From positions 1 through 64,000 of the forward strand of contig NZ_JFYN01000017.1 in assembly GCF_000631985.1 (NCBI RefSeq): a stretch of 64,000 bases of DNA, written 5' to 3'. The notes beneath the pieces were generated by a model. That model had not been told where the DNA came from. It saw nothing but the letters and a program-made list of their open reading frames with translations, and did not search any database. Positions within the stretch are counted from its first letter, which is position 1; each line of letters opens with the position of its first letter. This stretch comes from Pseudomonas sp. RIT288. GTDB taxonomy: Bacteria > Pseudomonadota > Gammaproteobacteria > Pseudomonadales > Pseudomonadaceae. The position numbers and the translations under genes are program-made. Positions 52,316 to 60,509 of this stretch are shown in pieces.

Positions 52316-53563
52316 TCAGCCCAGAGGGTTGCTGAACTCCACCACTGGCATCTGCCGCTGCATCAGCACCTTGCCGCCGCGAATCGAATACAGCGGCAGG
52401 CCCTGGCTGCGGATCACTTCGTAATCGCTGTCTGCCGATAGAATCAGCAGGTTCGCCGGGCGCCCCTGTTCCAGACCATAACGCTCACCCAGGTGCATGG
52501 CCTTGGCGCTGTTGTCAGTGACCAGATCCAGCGCGTTCTGCAGGTTGCGGTAACCGAGCATGTGGCAGATGTGCAACCCGGCTTCCAGCACGCGCAGGAT
52601 GTTGCCGTTGCCCAGCGGATACCAAGGATCGACGATCGAGTCCTGGCCAAAGCACACGTTCATCCCGGCTTCGAGCAATTCATTCACGCGGGTCACGCCA
52701 CGGCGTTTCGGGAAGTTGTCGAAGCGTCCCTGCAGGTGAATGCTTTCGGTCGGGCACGAGACGAAACTGATCCCGGAATGCCCGAGCAGGCGGAACAGTT
52801 TGGCGCAGTAGGCGTTGTCGTAAGAGCCCATCGCCGTGGTGTGGCTGGCGGTGACCCGCGCGCCCATGTCGCGGCTGCGTGCCTCTTCGGCGAGCACTTC
52901 GAGAAAGCGCGAGTGCGGGTCGTCGGTCTCGTCGCAATGCACATCAACCAGGCACCCGGTGCGTTCGGCCAGGTCCATCAGAAACTTCACTGAACTGACG
53001 CCCTGATCGCGGGTGTACTCGAAATGCGGAATACCGCCGACCACGTCGGCGCCCATGCGAATCGCTTCCTCCATCAGCTCGCGACCGTTGCGGAACGACT
53101 CGATGCCTTCCTGCGGGAACGCGACGATTTGCAGGTCGATCAGATGCCGGGATTCTTCGCGCACTTCGAGCATCGCCTTGAGCGCGGTGAGTTGCGGGTC
53201 GGTGACGTCGACGTGGGTGCGCACGTGCTGGATGCCGTGGGCGGCCAGGGCCTGAATGGTTTTCTTGGCGCGAGTCTTGGTGTCTTCTTCGGTGATGGTG
53301 ACCTTGCGCTCGCCCCAGCACTCGATGCCCTCGAACAGCGTGCCGCTCATGTTCCAGCGCGGCTCGCCAGCGGTCAGCGTGGCGTCGAGGTGGATGTGCG
53401 GCTCGACGAAGGGCGGCACCACCAGGTTGCCACCGGCGTCGAGGTCGCCGGGGTTGAGGGTCGGGGCTTCGGTCTGGCGACCGATGCTGCTGATCAGGCC
53501 GTCTTCCAGGTGCAATTCGTGCAAACCTTCCTGGTTGCGCAGTCGGGCGTTGATGATGTGCAT
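52316..53563 (-). CDS. codA: Cytosine deaminase CodA
   Basis: A 415-aa amidohydrolase that converts cytosine to uracil and ammonia for pyrimidine salvage. Metal ligands are visible in FVEPHIHLDATL (HxH), VDVHCDETDD and FGQDSIVDPWYPLG (final Asp). The length and the WYPLGNGNILRVLEAGLHIC segment match E. coli CodA. The ATG at 53563 (MHIINARLRN) opens a typical N-terminus; the frame extending further upstream enters codB. It lies 14 bases after the codB stop, so codB-codA form one operon, in the same order as E. coli. Confidence 0.93.
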   Translation of the reverse strand: MHIINARLRNQEGLHELHLEDGLISSIGRQTEAPTLNPGDLDAGGNLVVPPFVEPHIHLDATLTAGEPRWNMSGTLFEGIECWGERKVTITEEDTKTRAKKTIQALAAHGIQHVRTHVDVTDPQLTALKAMLEVREESRHLIDLQIVAFPQEGIESFRNGRELMEEAIRMGADVVGGIPHFEYTRDQGVSSVKFLMDLAERTGCLVDVHCDETDDPHSRFLEVLAEEARSRDMGARVTASHTTAMGSYDNAYCAKLFRLLGHSGISFVSCPTESIHLQGRFDNFPKRRGVTRVNELLEAGMNVCFGQDSIVDPWYPLGNGNILRVLEAGLHICHMLGYRNLQNALDLVTDNSAKAMHLGERYGLEQGRPANLLILSADSDYEVIRSQGLPLYSIRGGKVLMQRQMPVVEFSNPLG

Positions 53564-53577
53564 CAGGCGAATCCTTC

Positions 53578-54849
53578 TTATAGGTCTGGTAGTGGCGCAC
53601 TGGCGCGACGGGCGCCGAGCAGGCCGGTGACGATGACATACGTTAGCGCGGCGGCGGCAATCCCTACCAGCGGCGCGACCCACGGCGAGTGGAACGCGGC
53701 GAGCGTGCCGACCGCGTAAGCCCCCAGCCCCGGCCAGTTGAACGCCGGCAGCCGTGCGTCGGCCAGTCGCGGATAGCGCCCGCGCCAGCGGAAGAAAAAG
53801 TCGGCCATGATCACCCCGCCAATCGGCGGAATCACCGTGCCCAGCAGAATCAGGTACGGCACCAGCATGTCGTACATGCCCAGCAGGGCGAGCAGGGTAC
53901 CGATCACCGCACCGGCCAGGGTCACGGTTTTGCGTCGGCCGGTGCGCAGCAGGTTGCAGCCGGCAACGGCAAAGTTGTAGATGGTGTTGTCCTGAGTGCT
54001 CCAGATATTCAGCAACAGCATGGCCATCGCGGCCATGGCGAAACCTTGCAGCAGCAACACTTCAACCACGTCGGGTTGCTGATAGACGATCGCGCCGTAA
54101 GCACCGATCAGCACCATCAGGCCATTGCCGATGAAAAATCCGATCAGGCTGGCCAACACGGCAACCCGTGCCGAGCGTGAGAAGCGGGTCCAGTTGGTCG
54201 CCTGGGTCGCGCCGCTGACGAAGGTGCCGAACACCAGCGTGATCGCAGTCGACCAGTCCAGCGACCCCGTTGGCACCACGCTGAGCAAACCTTCGAGGCC
54301 GCCGACTTTCACCGTCGCGACCCACATCGACAGCATCAGCAGCAACATCATCGCCGGCACCGCGATGTACGACAGAATCTCCAGACCGCGATACCCGACA
54401 TACGCCGTGGCGCAGAACACCAGGCCGAACAGCACCATCAAACCGAGCACTGTGCCTTGCTCCAGATCGAAGTATTTGCCGAGCACCACGGCGGCGGTCG
54501 CGGTGCCCCAGGCGTACCAGCCGATCTGGGTGAAACCGAGGATCAGGTCGCTGAGCTTGCTGCCGACTTCACCAAAACAGAAGCGCCCCATCAGCACCGA
54601 ATTAAGCCCGCTTTTGAAGGCGATATAACCGAGGCCTGCCGCATACAGACCGAGCAGCAGGTTACCGACGATGATCACCGCCATCATCTCGCCAAAACTG
54701 AAGGCCACACCGAGCTTGCCGCCGGCAAACATGGTTGCGGTGAAGAAGGTGAAACCGAGCAGCACCATGGCGGTCGAGGCCAGGCCTTTGCGTGCATGCA
54801 TCGGGACTTCGCTGAGGGGGTAGTCGTTGCCGGGGTCGTTCTGCGTCAT
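53578..54849 (-). CDS. codB: Cytosine permease CodB
   Basis: A 423-aa NCS1-family cytosine importer with 12 hydrophobic segments. Family features are YPLSEVPMHARKGLASTAMV, GFTFFTATMFAGGKLGVAFS, FGEVGSKLSDLILGFTQIGW and IWSTQDNTIYNFAVAG. It supplies cytosine to CodA, encoded directly downstream. The ATG at 54849 follows AAGGAACGCCCC. A regulator is not adjacent, and no purine/pyrimidine operator was recognised. Confidence 0.93.
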   Translation of the reverse strand: MTQNDPGNDYPLSEVPMHARKGLASTAMVLLGFTFFTATMFAGGKLGVAFSFGEMMAVIIVGNLLLGLYAAGLGYIAFKSGLNSVLMGRFCFGEVGSKLSDLILGFTQIGWYAWGTATAAVVLGKYFDLEQGTVLGLMVLFGLVFCATAYVGYRGLEILSYIAVPAMMLLLMLSMWVATVKVGGLEGLLSVVPTGSLDWSTAITLVFGTFVSGATQATNWTRFSRSARVAVLASLIGFFIGNGLMVLIGAYGAIVYQQPDVVEVLLLQGFAMAAMAMLLLNIWSTQDNTIYNFAVAGCNLLRTGRRKTVTLAGAVIGTLLALLGMYDMLVPYLILLGTVIPPIGGVIMADFFFRWRGRYPRLADARLPAFNWPGLGAYAVGTLAAFHSPWVAPLVGIAAAALTYVIVTGLLGARRASAPLPDL

Positions 54850-54986
54850 GGGGCGTTCCTTGCTGAAGAGGGGGGACGCGGGGTGGGTTGCAGCGGTCGT
54901 GCCAAATGCTGATTGGCGCGGGTTATGTATAGACGAGGCACGCCGTCAGGCGCGAAAACAGTGCATCTGAAAGCACCAAAGCCCAA

Positions 54987-55030
54987 TGTAGGAGCTGCCG
55001 AAGGCCCGAGCCTGCGGCATCTCCTGCTGG
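54987..55030. repeat. REP remnant between hydrolase gene and codB promoter
   Basis: TGTAGGAGCTGCCGAAGGCC and GAGCCTGCGGCATCTCCT form a short imperfect inverted pair. Confidence 0.6.
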
Positions 55031-55044
55031 GGGATTGGTGTGGG

Positions 55045-55857
55045 TCAGAGGAAGCGCAGCAGGGCGGCGACGATGGCTTCCGGGGCATCTTCCTGAACGA
55101 GGTGGCCGGCGTTGGCGATTGGATGAAATTGCGCGCCGGGAATCATCTTGTGCAGCGCCCGGCCACGCTCGTTGGGAATCCACTGATCGGCTTCGCCCCA
55201 GAGAATCTGCACCGGACAGCGGATGTTCGGGTACAGCGGTTCGGCCTCGCGGGTGTAGCGCTCGTCCATCTGCGCGATCTGCCGATAGAACGCCGCTTGC
55301 CCCGGATCGCCGAGCCACGGTTGCACGTAGGGCGCCAGTTCTGCGTCGGGGATGTCGCGGTGAATCGCCCCGCGAATGTAAGTCGGGACGATCGCGCGCT
55401 GAATGTAATCCGGCAGGCCGCGGAACGCCGCTTCATGCTGGCGCACATGCTGCACGAACGGTGATCCCCACGGCGTCAGCGCCACCGGATCGATCAGTGT
55501 CAGGCTGCGGTAGTCCTTGCCATCGAGCAAGTGCGCGCGCAGCGCGGTGGCACCGCCGAAGTCGTGGGCGACCACGTCCGGGCGCTGGATGTTCCAGTGA
55601 TCGAGCAACTGCGCGAGAAGTTGATTCTGCACGCCGAGGGAAACATCGGCATCCGGTTGTGCGGAGCGCCCGTAACCCAGCAGGTCAAAATAATGCACCC
55701 GGTGACTGGCGAAAAAATGCGGCGCGATGCGGTGCCACACGTAAGACGAGAACGGCGTGCCGTGCACGAACACCAGTGGCGGGCCGTCACCGCGCACGGC
55801 GTGGTGCACCGGATGCCCGTTGAAATCGAAGACCTGATCCAGCAGCCAGTCCGTCAT
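55045..55857 (-). CDS. Alpha/beta hydrolase with Asp nucleophile (haloalkane dehalogenase/epoxide hydrolase type)
   Basis: A 270-aa cytoplasmic hydrolase. The oxyanion HG motif is PPLVFVHGTPFSSYVW; the nucleophile elbow reads DVVAHDFGGATAL, with Asp where esterases have Ser; the acid and His lie in LWGEADQWIPNERG and IANAGHLVQEDAPE. An HDxGG elbow is typical of haloalkane dehalogenases and epoxide hydrolases, so the substrate may be a halide, epoxide or related compound; this is not certain. The ATG at 55857 has AGAGGAC upstream. A terminator-like hairpin for queD separates it from the preceding gene. Confidence 0.82.
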   Translation of the reverse strand: MTDWLLDQVFDFNGHPVHHAVRGDGPPLVFVHGTPFSSYVWHRIAPHFFASHRVHYFDLLGYGRSAQPDADVSLGVQNQLLAQLLDHWNIQRPDVVAHDFGGATALRAHLLDGKDYRSLTLIDPVALTPWGSPFVQHVRQHEAAFRGLPDYIQRAIVPTYIRGAIHRDIPDAELAPYVQPWLGDPGQAAFYRQIAQMDERYTREAEPLYPNIRCPVQILWGEADQWIPNERGRALHKMIPGAQFHPIANAGHLVQEDAPEAIVAALLRFL

Positions 55858-55900
55858 CGGCCTGTCCTCTTGGCGGGTTTGAGCCAAAAAGCATAGGCAT

Positions 55901-55926
55901 AAAAAAACAGCCGTGAAGGCTGTTAA
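55901..55926 (-). terminator. Rho-independent terminator after queD
   Basis: On the minus strand AACAGCC-TTCA-GGCTGTT-type arms (AACAGCCTTCACGGCTGTT) are followed by a run of T, forming an intrinsic terminator downstream of queD. Confidence 0.8.
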
Positions 55927-55936
55927 CGCAGATCAC

Positions 55937-56020
55937 CTGTAGGAGCTGCCGCAGGCTGCGATCTTTTGATCTTTAAAAACAAGATCAAAAGATCGCAGCC
56001 TGCGGCAGCTCCTACAAGGG
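55937..56020. repeat. Inverted REP pair downstream of queD
   Basis: GTAGGAGCTGCCGCAGGCTG and GATCGCAGCCTGCGGCAGCT flank TTTTGATCTTTAAAAACAAG, forming a long hairpin. Confidence 0.78.
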
Positions 56021-56033
56021 GATTTGTGTTGGA

Positions 56034-56390
56034 TCATTCACCGCGATAGATGCAACCGCTGGTGCAGGTCTCGTGAATGCGGATCGCGCTGAGCTCCGGC
56101 AACAACGGCTTCATTTCATTCCAGATGAATTTGGCCAGGACTTCGCTGGTCGGGTTTTCCAGGCCAGGAATGTCGTTCAGGTAGTTGTGATCCAGACGCT
56201 CGTACAGCGGCTTGAAAATCGCCTTGATCTCGGAGAAGTCGCGGATCCAGCCAGTGTGCGGATCGAGGTCGCCGCTCAGGTGAATCGCCACCTTGAACGA
56301 GTGACCGTGCAGGCGTCCGCACTTGTGGCCGTCCGGTACGTGCGGCAGGCGGTGGGCGGATTCGAAAGTAAATTCCTTGAAGATTTCCAC
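56034..56390 (-). CDS. queD: 6-carboxy-tetrahydropterin synthase QueD
   Basis: A 118-aa enzyme that turns 7,8-dihydroneopterin triphosphate into 6-carboxytetrahydropterin in queuosine (preQ0) synthesis. Zinc ligands and active-site residues appear in FTFESAHRLPHVPDGHKCGR followed by LHGHSF (His, Cys, HxH), DFSEIKAIF, LDHNYLNDI, NPTSEVLAKFIW and IRIHETCTSGCIYRG. Length is as expected. The start is a GTG at 56390 without a strong ribosome site. It ends in a clear terminator. Confidence 0.93.
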   Translation of the reverse strand: MEIFKEFTFESAHRLPHVPDGHKCGRLHGHSFKVAIHLSGDLDPHTGWIRDFSEIKAIFKPLYERLDHNYLNDIPGLENPTSEVLAKFIWNEMKPLLPELSAIRIHETCTSGCIYRGE

Positions 56391-56485
56391 AGTATTTTCG
56401 GCTCTGTTCAGGTGGCGTTCGCCGCAGCGATTCGGGCAGGCGGCGAGTTTACCAGCTTGTGTTTGGCGATGCGGGAAAACACTGA

Positions 56486-57565
56486 CTAAAGGGTCAGCAA
56501 GCGCTCGGCGAGGCGACCGTTGGCGGCCAGTTCGAGAAACTCGTCGCCCAGTCGGCGGCTCTCGTCCATCGCCGCGTGCCAGTACTTTTGGCGGCTCGGC
56601 GCATCACCCATGAAGCGCTTGAAGTCGTTACGGTCGGGCAGTTTGCCGTAGGGCAGGCGCGCCAGATATTCCTTCGATGGCGCCAGCAACAGCACGTCCT
56701 GCAAGCGCTCGACCGAGGCGCGGCGCCACGGCAGGGTCTTGTCGAACCAGCCCGGAATTACCCTGTCGGTAAAGTGTGGATAGAGCACAATTCCGTCGCC
56801 GCTGTAGGGCAGGTCGAGGTGATAGTCGAGCAGCCCGCCGTCGCGGAAGGTGCCGGCACCGGCACCCGGCAGGTCACGCACGCCTTCCATGACCATCGGG
56901 ATCGAGCCCGAGGCCAGCAGCGCCTGACGCAGGTTGCCGGTATTGAGGGCAACGAAGCGCGACGGGAAGTCATTCAACTCATCCACCGGCGGCGCGAGGC
57001 GCGGATCGTGAATGATCAGGCGTTCGAAGTGCCGCGACAGCCGTGCGCGCCCGCGCAGGTTATCGGCGATCACCGAGCCCAGCGCCAGACCGAGGCGGCC
57101 ACGATGGTCGTCGGCCAGCCGTCCGTGGCTTTTCACTACCATGATGTTCAAACGATAGTCAGCGTTGTTGAGGATGCTGGCGTCGCGGCCGTCGAGCAGG
57201 TCATTGAGCATGCGCTGCGAGCTCTGGCTGATCGCGGCCATGGTCACGCCTTTGTTGAAGTTCTGCTCAGCGTACAACTGACCGAGGCGGCGAATGCCTT
57301 CGGCGGCGTCCGGCAGGCAGGCGCTGGCGAAGCGCCAGGAACCGACCGATGCACCGATCAGCGAGCGTTCGCGCGGCGCGCTTGGCAGCCATTCGCCGAA
57401 CAACGCCAGGTCCAGCCCTTGAATCCCCAATGCCTTCGGCCCGCCGGCTGCACCGGGCAGGGTGCCGACGTCAGCGGCGTTCAGGCCTTGTGCACGAATG
57501 CGCGCCATGGCCCGTGGGCCGGCCTTGAGGGTGAGGGCGGGAAACTTGATGTGGATGGCAGTCAT
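56486..57565 (-). CDS. Patatin-like phospholipase
   Basis: A 359-aa patatin-fold protein, probably a lipid acyl hydrolase. The glycine-rich oxyanion stretch is LPGAAGGPKALGIQGLDLAL, the nucleophile elbow is IGASVGSWRF (GxSxG), and the catalytic Asp is in TFRDGGLLDYHLDLPY (DGG). No signal peptide is visible, so it likely acts in the cytoplasm or on the inner membrane, or is exported by another route. The ATG at 57565 (MTAIHIKFPALTLK) opens the domain; the frame from 57604 adds an unlikely hydrophobic start. Its neighbour queD is in the same direction 95 bases on; functional link not evident. Confidence 0.83.
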   Translation of the reverse strand: MTAIHIKFPALTLKAGPRAMARIRAQGLNAADVGTLPGAAGGPKALGIQGLDLALFGEWLPSAPRERSLIGASVGSWRFASACLPDAAEGIRRLGQLYAEQNFNKGVTMAAISQSSQRMLNDLLDGRDASILNNADYRLNIMVVKSHGRLADDHRGRLGLALGSVIADNLRGRARLSRHFERLIIHDPRLAPPVDELNDFPSRFVALNTGNLRQALLASGSIPMVMEGVRDLPGAGAGTFRDGGLLDYHLDLPYSGDGIVLYPHFTDRVIPGWFDKTLPWRRASVERLQDVLLLAPSKEYLARLPYGKLPDRNDFKRFMGDAPSRQKYWHAAMDESRRLGDEFLELAANGRLAERLLTL

Positions 57566-57617
57566 ACCGGTCTCGATCGTTAGCAAGCGAACAATTATAA
57601 GCACATGTTACCGATCT

Positions 57618-57716
57618 CTGTAGGAGCTGCCGCAGGCTCGGGCCGCGATCGGACGATCTTTTGATTTTTTAAAGGCAAGATCAAAAGATCGCAGCCTTCG
57701 GCAGCTCCTACAGGGG
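57618..57716. repeat. Inverted REP pair upstream of the PepSY operon
   Basis: GTAGGAGCTGCCGCAGGCTC and GATCGCAGCCTTCGGCAGCT flank TTTTGATTTTTTAAAGGCAA; the arms are partly diverged. Confidence 0.72.
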
Positions 57717-57728
57717 CAATGATGGCAA

Positions 57729-57744
57729 TTCAGTTTCAGTTAAG
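57729..57744 (+). promoter_or_regulatory. Candidate BqsR/CarR box
   Basis: TTCAG-TTTCAG-TTAAG fits the reported BqsR box TTAAG-N6-TTAAG with one mismatch. It lies 53 bases before the first PepSY gene, as expected for autoregulation of the operon. Confidence 0.5.
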
Positions 57745-57797
57745 TTCGCACCGCTAAGGTGCACACCGTAGCTGCACATAAAAATACGGAGATACCC

Positions 57798-58106
57798 ATG
57801 AAAACCCTGACTGCCCTGTCCATTGCCTCGATCATCGGCCTGACCGCCAGCCTTGCCCACGCCCGCGATCTTGGCCCCGATGAAGCCCTGCGCCTGCGCG
57901 ACGCTGGTACTATCGTGTCCTTCGAGAAGCTCAACGCCACGGCGCTGGCCAGACACCCGGGCTCGACCATCACCGAAACCGAGCTGGAAGAGGAGTACGG
58001 CAAGTACGTCTACCAGGTCGAAATGCGTGATCCGCAAGGGCTGGAGTGGGATCTGGAATTAGACGCGGTCACTGGGCAGGTTCTCAAGGATCATCAGGAT
58101 ACGTAA
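57798..58106 (+). CDS. Secreted PepSY-domain protein 1 (BqsP/BqsQ-like)
   Basis: A 102-aa periplasmic protein. A signal peptide (TLTALSIASIIGLTASLAHA) precedes one PepSY domain, with PDEALRLRDAGTIVSFEKLN and ITETELEEEYGKYVYQVEMR. PepSY domains often bind or modulate sensor kinases and proteases; here the gene heads an operon with a two-component system. In P. aeruginosa two small genes likewise precede bqsR. The ATG has GGAG upstream. The stop overlaps the next start (TAATG). Exact role is unknown; sensing of a metal or cation at the surface is possible because the domain is rich in Glu and Asp. Confidence 0.85.
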   Translation: MKTLTALSIASIIGLTASLAHARDLGPDEALRLRDAGTIVSFEKLNATALARHPGSTITETELEEEYGKYVYQVEMRDPQGLEWDLELDAVTGQVLKDHQDT

Positions 58107-58417
58107 TGAAGGTTAATGTTCGCGCCACCAGCCGCACGGCGTTGGCGCTTGTGATTGTTTGCTCGGCGGCGATGGCCCGCGATCTCGATCAGGACGAGGC
58201 GTTGAAGCTGCGTCAGCAGGGGGTGATCCTGCCGCTGGAGCAGGTGCTGCAACAGGCGCTGGATCGCTATCCGGGGGCCAAACTGCTGGAGGTCGAGCTG
58301 GAAGAAAAGCACGACGTCTATGTTTATGAAGTCGAGCTGTTGACGGTCGAAGGCGTGGCGCGCGAGCTGCACCTCAAGGCCGATACCGGCCAATTACTCA
58401 AAGACAAGGAAGATTGA
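58106..58417 (+). CDS. Secreted PepSY-domain protein 2 (BqsP/BqsQ-like)
   Basis: A 103-aa paralogue of the preceding protein, with signal peptide (SRTALALVIVCSAAMA) and PepSY domain (QDEALKLRQQGVILPLEQVL; KLLEVELEEKHDVYVYEVEL). It begins with an ATG that shares one base with the previous stop (TAATG), so the two are translationally coupled. The response regulator follows after 3 bases. The tandem arrangement suggests gene duplication and perhaps a heterodimer in the periplasm. Confidence 0.84.
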   Translation: MKVNVRATSRTALALVIVCSAAMARDLDQDEALKLRQQGVILPLEQVLQQALDRYPGAKLLEVELEEKHDVYVYEVELLTVEGVARELHLKADTGQLLKDKED

Positions 58418-58420
58418 CCG

Positions 58421-59089
58421 ATGCGTTTGCTTCTGGTGGAAGACCACGTGCCGCTGGCCGACGAACTGATCGCCGGCCTGCAGCGCCAAGGCTACGCGGT
58501 GGACTGGCTGGCGGACGGGCGCGATGCGGTCTATCAGGGCAGCAGCGAGCCCTATGACCTGATCATTCTCGACCTCGGTCTGCCCGGCGTTCCCGGGCTT
58601 GAGGTGCTGGCACAATGGCGCGCCGGTAGCCTGTCGACCCCGGTGCTGATCCTCACCGCCCGCGATTCCTGGGCCGAGCGCATCGAAGGCCTGAAGGCGG
58701 GCGCCGACGATTACCTGACCAAACCGTTCCATCCCGAAGAGCTGCACCTGCGGGTGCAGTCGTTGCTGCGTCGCTCCAAGGGCCAGGCCAATCAGCCAAC
58801 GCTCAAGGCCGCCGGCCTGCATCTGGACGAAGGTCGCCAGTGCGTGATTCGCGACGGCAGCGAGATTCAGCTGACCGCCGCCGAATTCCGTCTGCTGCGC
58901 TATTTCATGCTGCACCCGGAACAGATCCTGTCGAAAACCCACCTCGCCGAGCACCTCTACGACGGCGAGACCGAGCGTGACTCCAACGTCCTCGAAGTTC
59001 ACGTCAACCACCTGCGGCGCAAGCTGGGCAAAGCGGTGATCGAAACCCGTCGCGGCCAGGGTTACCTGTTCGGCGGGCAAACTTCGTGA
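58421..59089 (+). CDS. bqsR: OmpR-family response regulator, BqsR/CarR-like
   Basis: A 222-aa regulator with receiver (LLLVEDHVPLADELIAGLQR; D51 in LIILDLGLPGVPGL; Lys in DDYLTKPFHPEEL) and a winged-helix DNA-binding domain (LTAAEFRLLRYFMLHPEQIL; SNVLEVHVNHLRRKLGKAVI). Gene order (two PepSY genes, kinase, then tlpQ and a permease) matches the P. aeruginosa bqsPQRS/carSR region as I recall it; that system responds to Fe2+ and Ca2+. It overlaps the kinase gene by 4 bases. The symbol is by synteny and architecture, so moderately secure. Confidence 0.83.
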   Translation: MRLLLVEDHVPLADELIAGLQRQGYAVDWLADGRDAVYQGSSEPYDLIILDLGLPGVPGLEVLAQWRAGSLSTPVLILTARDSWAERIEGLKAGADDYLTKPFHPEELHLRVQSLLRRSKGQANQPTLKAAGLHLDEGRQCVIRDGSEIQLTAAEFRLLRYFMLHPEQILSKTHLAEHLYDGETERDSNVLEVHVNHLRRKLGKAVIETRRGQGYLFGGQTS

Positions 59090-60411
59090 GATCGATCCAG
59101 CGCCGCTTGAGCCTGGGCTTGATCAGCGTGATGGTGATCGTCGGCCTGGTGCTGGCGCAAACCAGCCTGTGGTTGTTCGAAGTCGGTTTGCAGCGTTATC
59201 TCGAAGCCGGCCTGCGCAACGACAGTGAAAGCCTGCTGGTCGCGCTGGTGCGTGGCCCGCAAGGTTTGCAACTGGATGAACGGCACCTGTCGCCGGCCTA
59301 TCAGCGGCCGTTTTCCGGGCATTACTTCCGCATCGATTTTGCCGACAGCCACTGGCGCTCGCGTTCATTGTGGGATCAGGATCTGCCACTGCTGGAGCAC
59401 CCCGGTTTGCACAGCAACCTGCAACTGGGGCCGGACGGTCAGCAGTTGCTGGTATTGCGTTCGGACTATCGACGTCTGGGACAGTCGATCTCGATCAGCG
59501 TTGCTCAGGATTACACCCCGGTGCGCGAGAGTTTCCAGCGCATGCGGCAGATCGGCCTCGGTCTGGGCCTGGCCGGTTTGCTGCTGATTCTGATCCTGCA
59601 ACGGCTGACGGTGCGCCGCGCGTTGAAGCCGCTGGAACGGGCCCGCGAGCAGATCGCCCAGTTGCAGCAGGGCCAGCGCTCGCAACTGGACGATCAGGTG
59701 CCGGTTGAGCTGGAGCCGCTGGTGGCACAGATCAACCATTTGCTCGCGCACACCGAGGACAGCCTCAAGCGCTCGCGCAATGCGCTGGGCAATCTGGGGC
59801 ATGCATTGAAGACGCCACTGGCGGTGCTGCTGAGCCTGGCGTCAAGCGAGAAACTCGATGCTCATCCCGAGTTACGCAAGATCCTCAAGGAGCAACTGGA
59901 GCAGGTGCAACAGCGGCTCAATCGTGAGCTCAATCGCGCGCGTTTATCCGGTGATGCGCTGCCCGGTGCGTTGTTCGACTGTGACGCGGAGCTGCCGGGG
60001 CTGCTGGCGACGCTTAACATGATCCACGGCGAGCATCTGGCGCTGAGCTACGTCGCGCCGCCGGGGCTGCAATTACCCTGGGATCGCGAGGACTTGCTGG
60101 AGCTGCTCGGCAACCTGCTGGACAACGCCTGCAAATGGGCGGATGCCGAGGTGCGTCTGAGTGTGATCGAACGTCCTGACGGCTACGCCCTGAGCGTTGA
60201 AGATGACGGACCGGGGATTCCTGAAGAGCAGCGCACTCAGGTGTTCAGCCGTGGCACGCGGCTCGACGAGCAGACTGACGGGCACGGTCTGGGGCTGGGG
60301 ATTGTGCGCGATATCGTTGAGACGTGGGGCGGGTTGCTGGTGTTGGGGGAGAGTGAGTGGGGCGGGTTGAAGGTAGTGATCGAATTGCCAAAACGCCACA
60401 ATCCCCTGTAG
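59086..60411 (+). CDS. bqsS: Sensor histidine kinase, BqsS/CarS-like
   Basis: A 441-aa inner-membrane kinase with two helices (LSLGLISVMVIVGLVLAQTS and IGLGLGLAGLLLILILQRL), a periplasmic sensor of about 130 residues, a HAMP-like linker (RRALKPLERAREQIAQLQQG), phospho-His H239 in ALGNLGHALKTPLAVLL, and the ATPase part (LLGNLLDNACKWADAEVRLS; VEDDGPGIPEE; GLGLGIVRDIVETW). It starts with GTG at 59086 inside the regulator stop region (GTGA). In the P. aeruginosa counterpart the periplasmic loop contains an RExxE iron site; I do not see that exact motif clearly here, so the ligand may differ. Confidence 0.83.
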   Translation: MRSIQRRLSLGLISVMVIVGLVLAQTSLWLFEVGLQRYLEAGLRNDSESLLVALVRGPQGLQLDERHLSPAYQRPFSGHYFRIDFADSHWRSRSLWDQDLPLLEHPGLHSNLQLGPDGQQLLVLRSDYRRLGQSISISVAQDYTPVRESFQRMRQIGLGLGLAGLLLILILQRLTVRRALKPLERAREQIAQLQQGQRSQLDDQVPVELEPLVAQINHLLAHTEDSLKRSRNALGNLGHALKTPLAVLLSLASSEKLDAHPELRKILKEQLEQVQQRLNRELNRARLSGDALPGALFDCDAELPGLLATLNMIHGEHLALSYVAPPGLQLPWDREDLLELLGNLLDNACKWADAEVRLSVIERPDGYALSVEDDGPGIPEEQRTQVFSRGTRLDEQTDGHGLGLGIVRDIVETWGGLLVLGESEWGGLKVVIELPKRHNPL

Positions 60412-60497
60412 GAGCTGCCGAAGGCTGCGATCTTTTGACTTTGATTTTCTAAAAACCAAGATCAAAAGATCGCAGCCTGCGGCAGCTCCTACACGGG
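60408..60497. repeat. Inverted REP pair between bqsS and tlpQ
   Basis: GTAGGAGCTGCCGAAGGCTG and GATCGCAGCCTGCGGCAGCT face each other between convergent genes, a probable shared terminator. Confidence 0.78.
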
Positions 60498-60509
60498 AAG
60501 GTGATGCAG

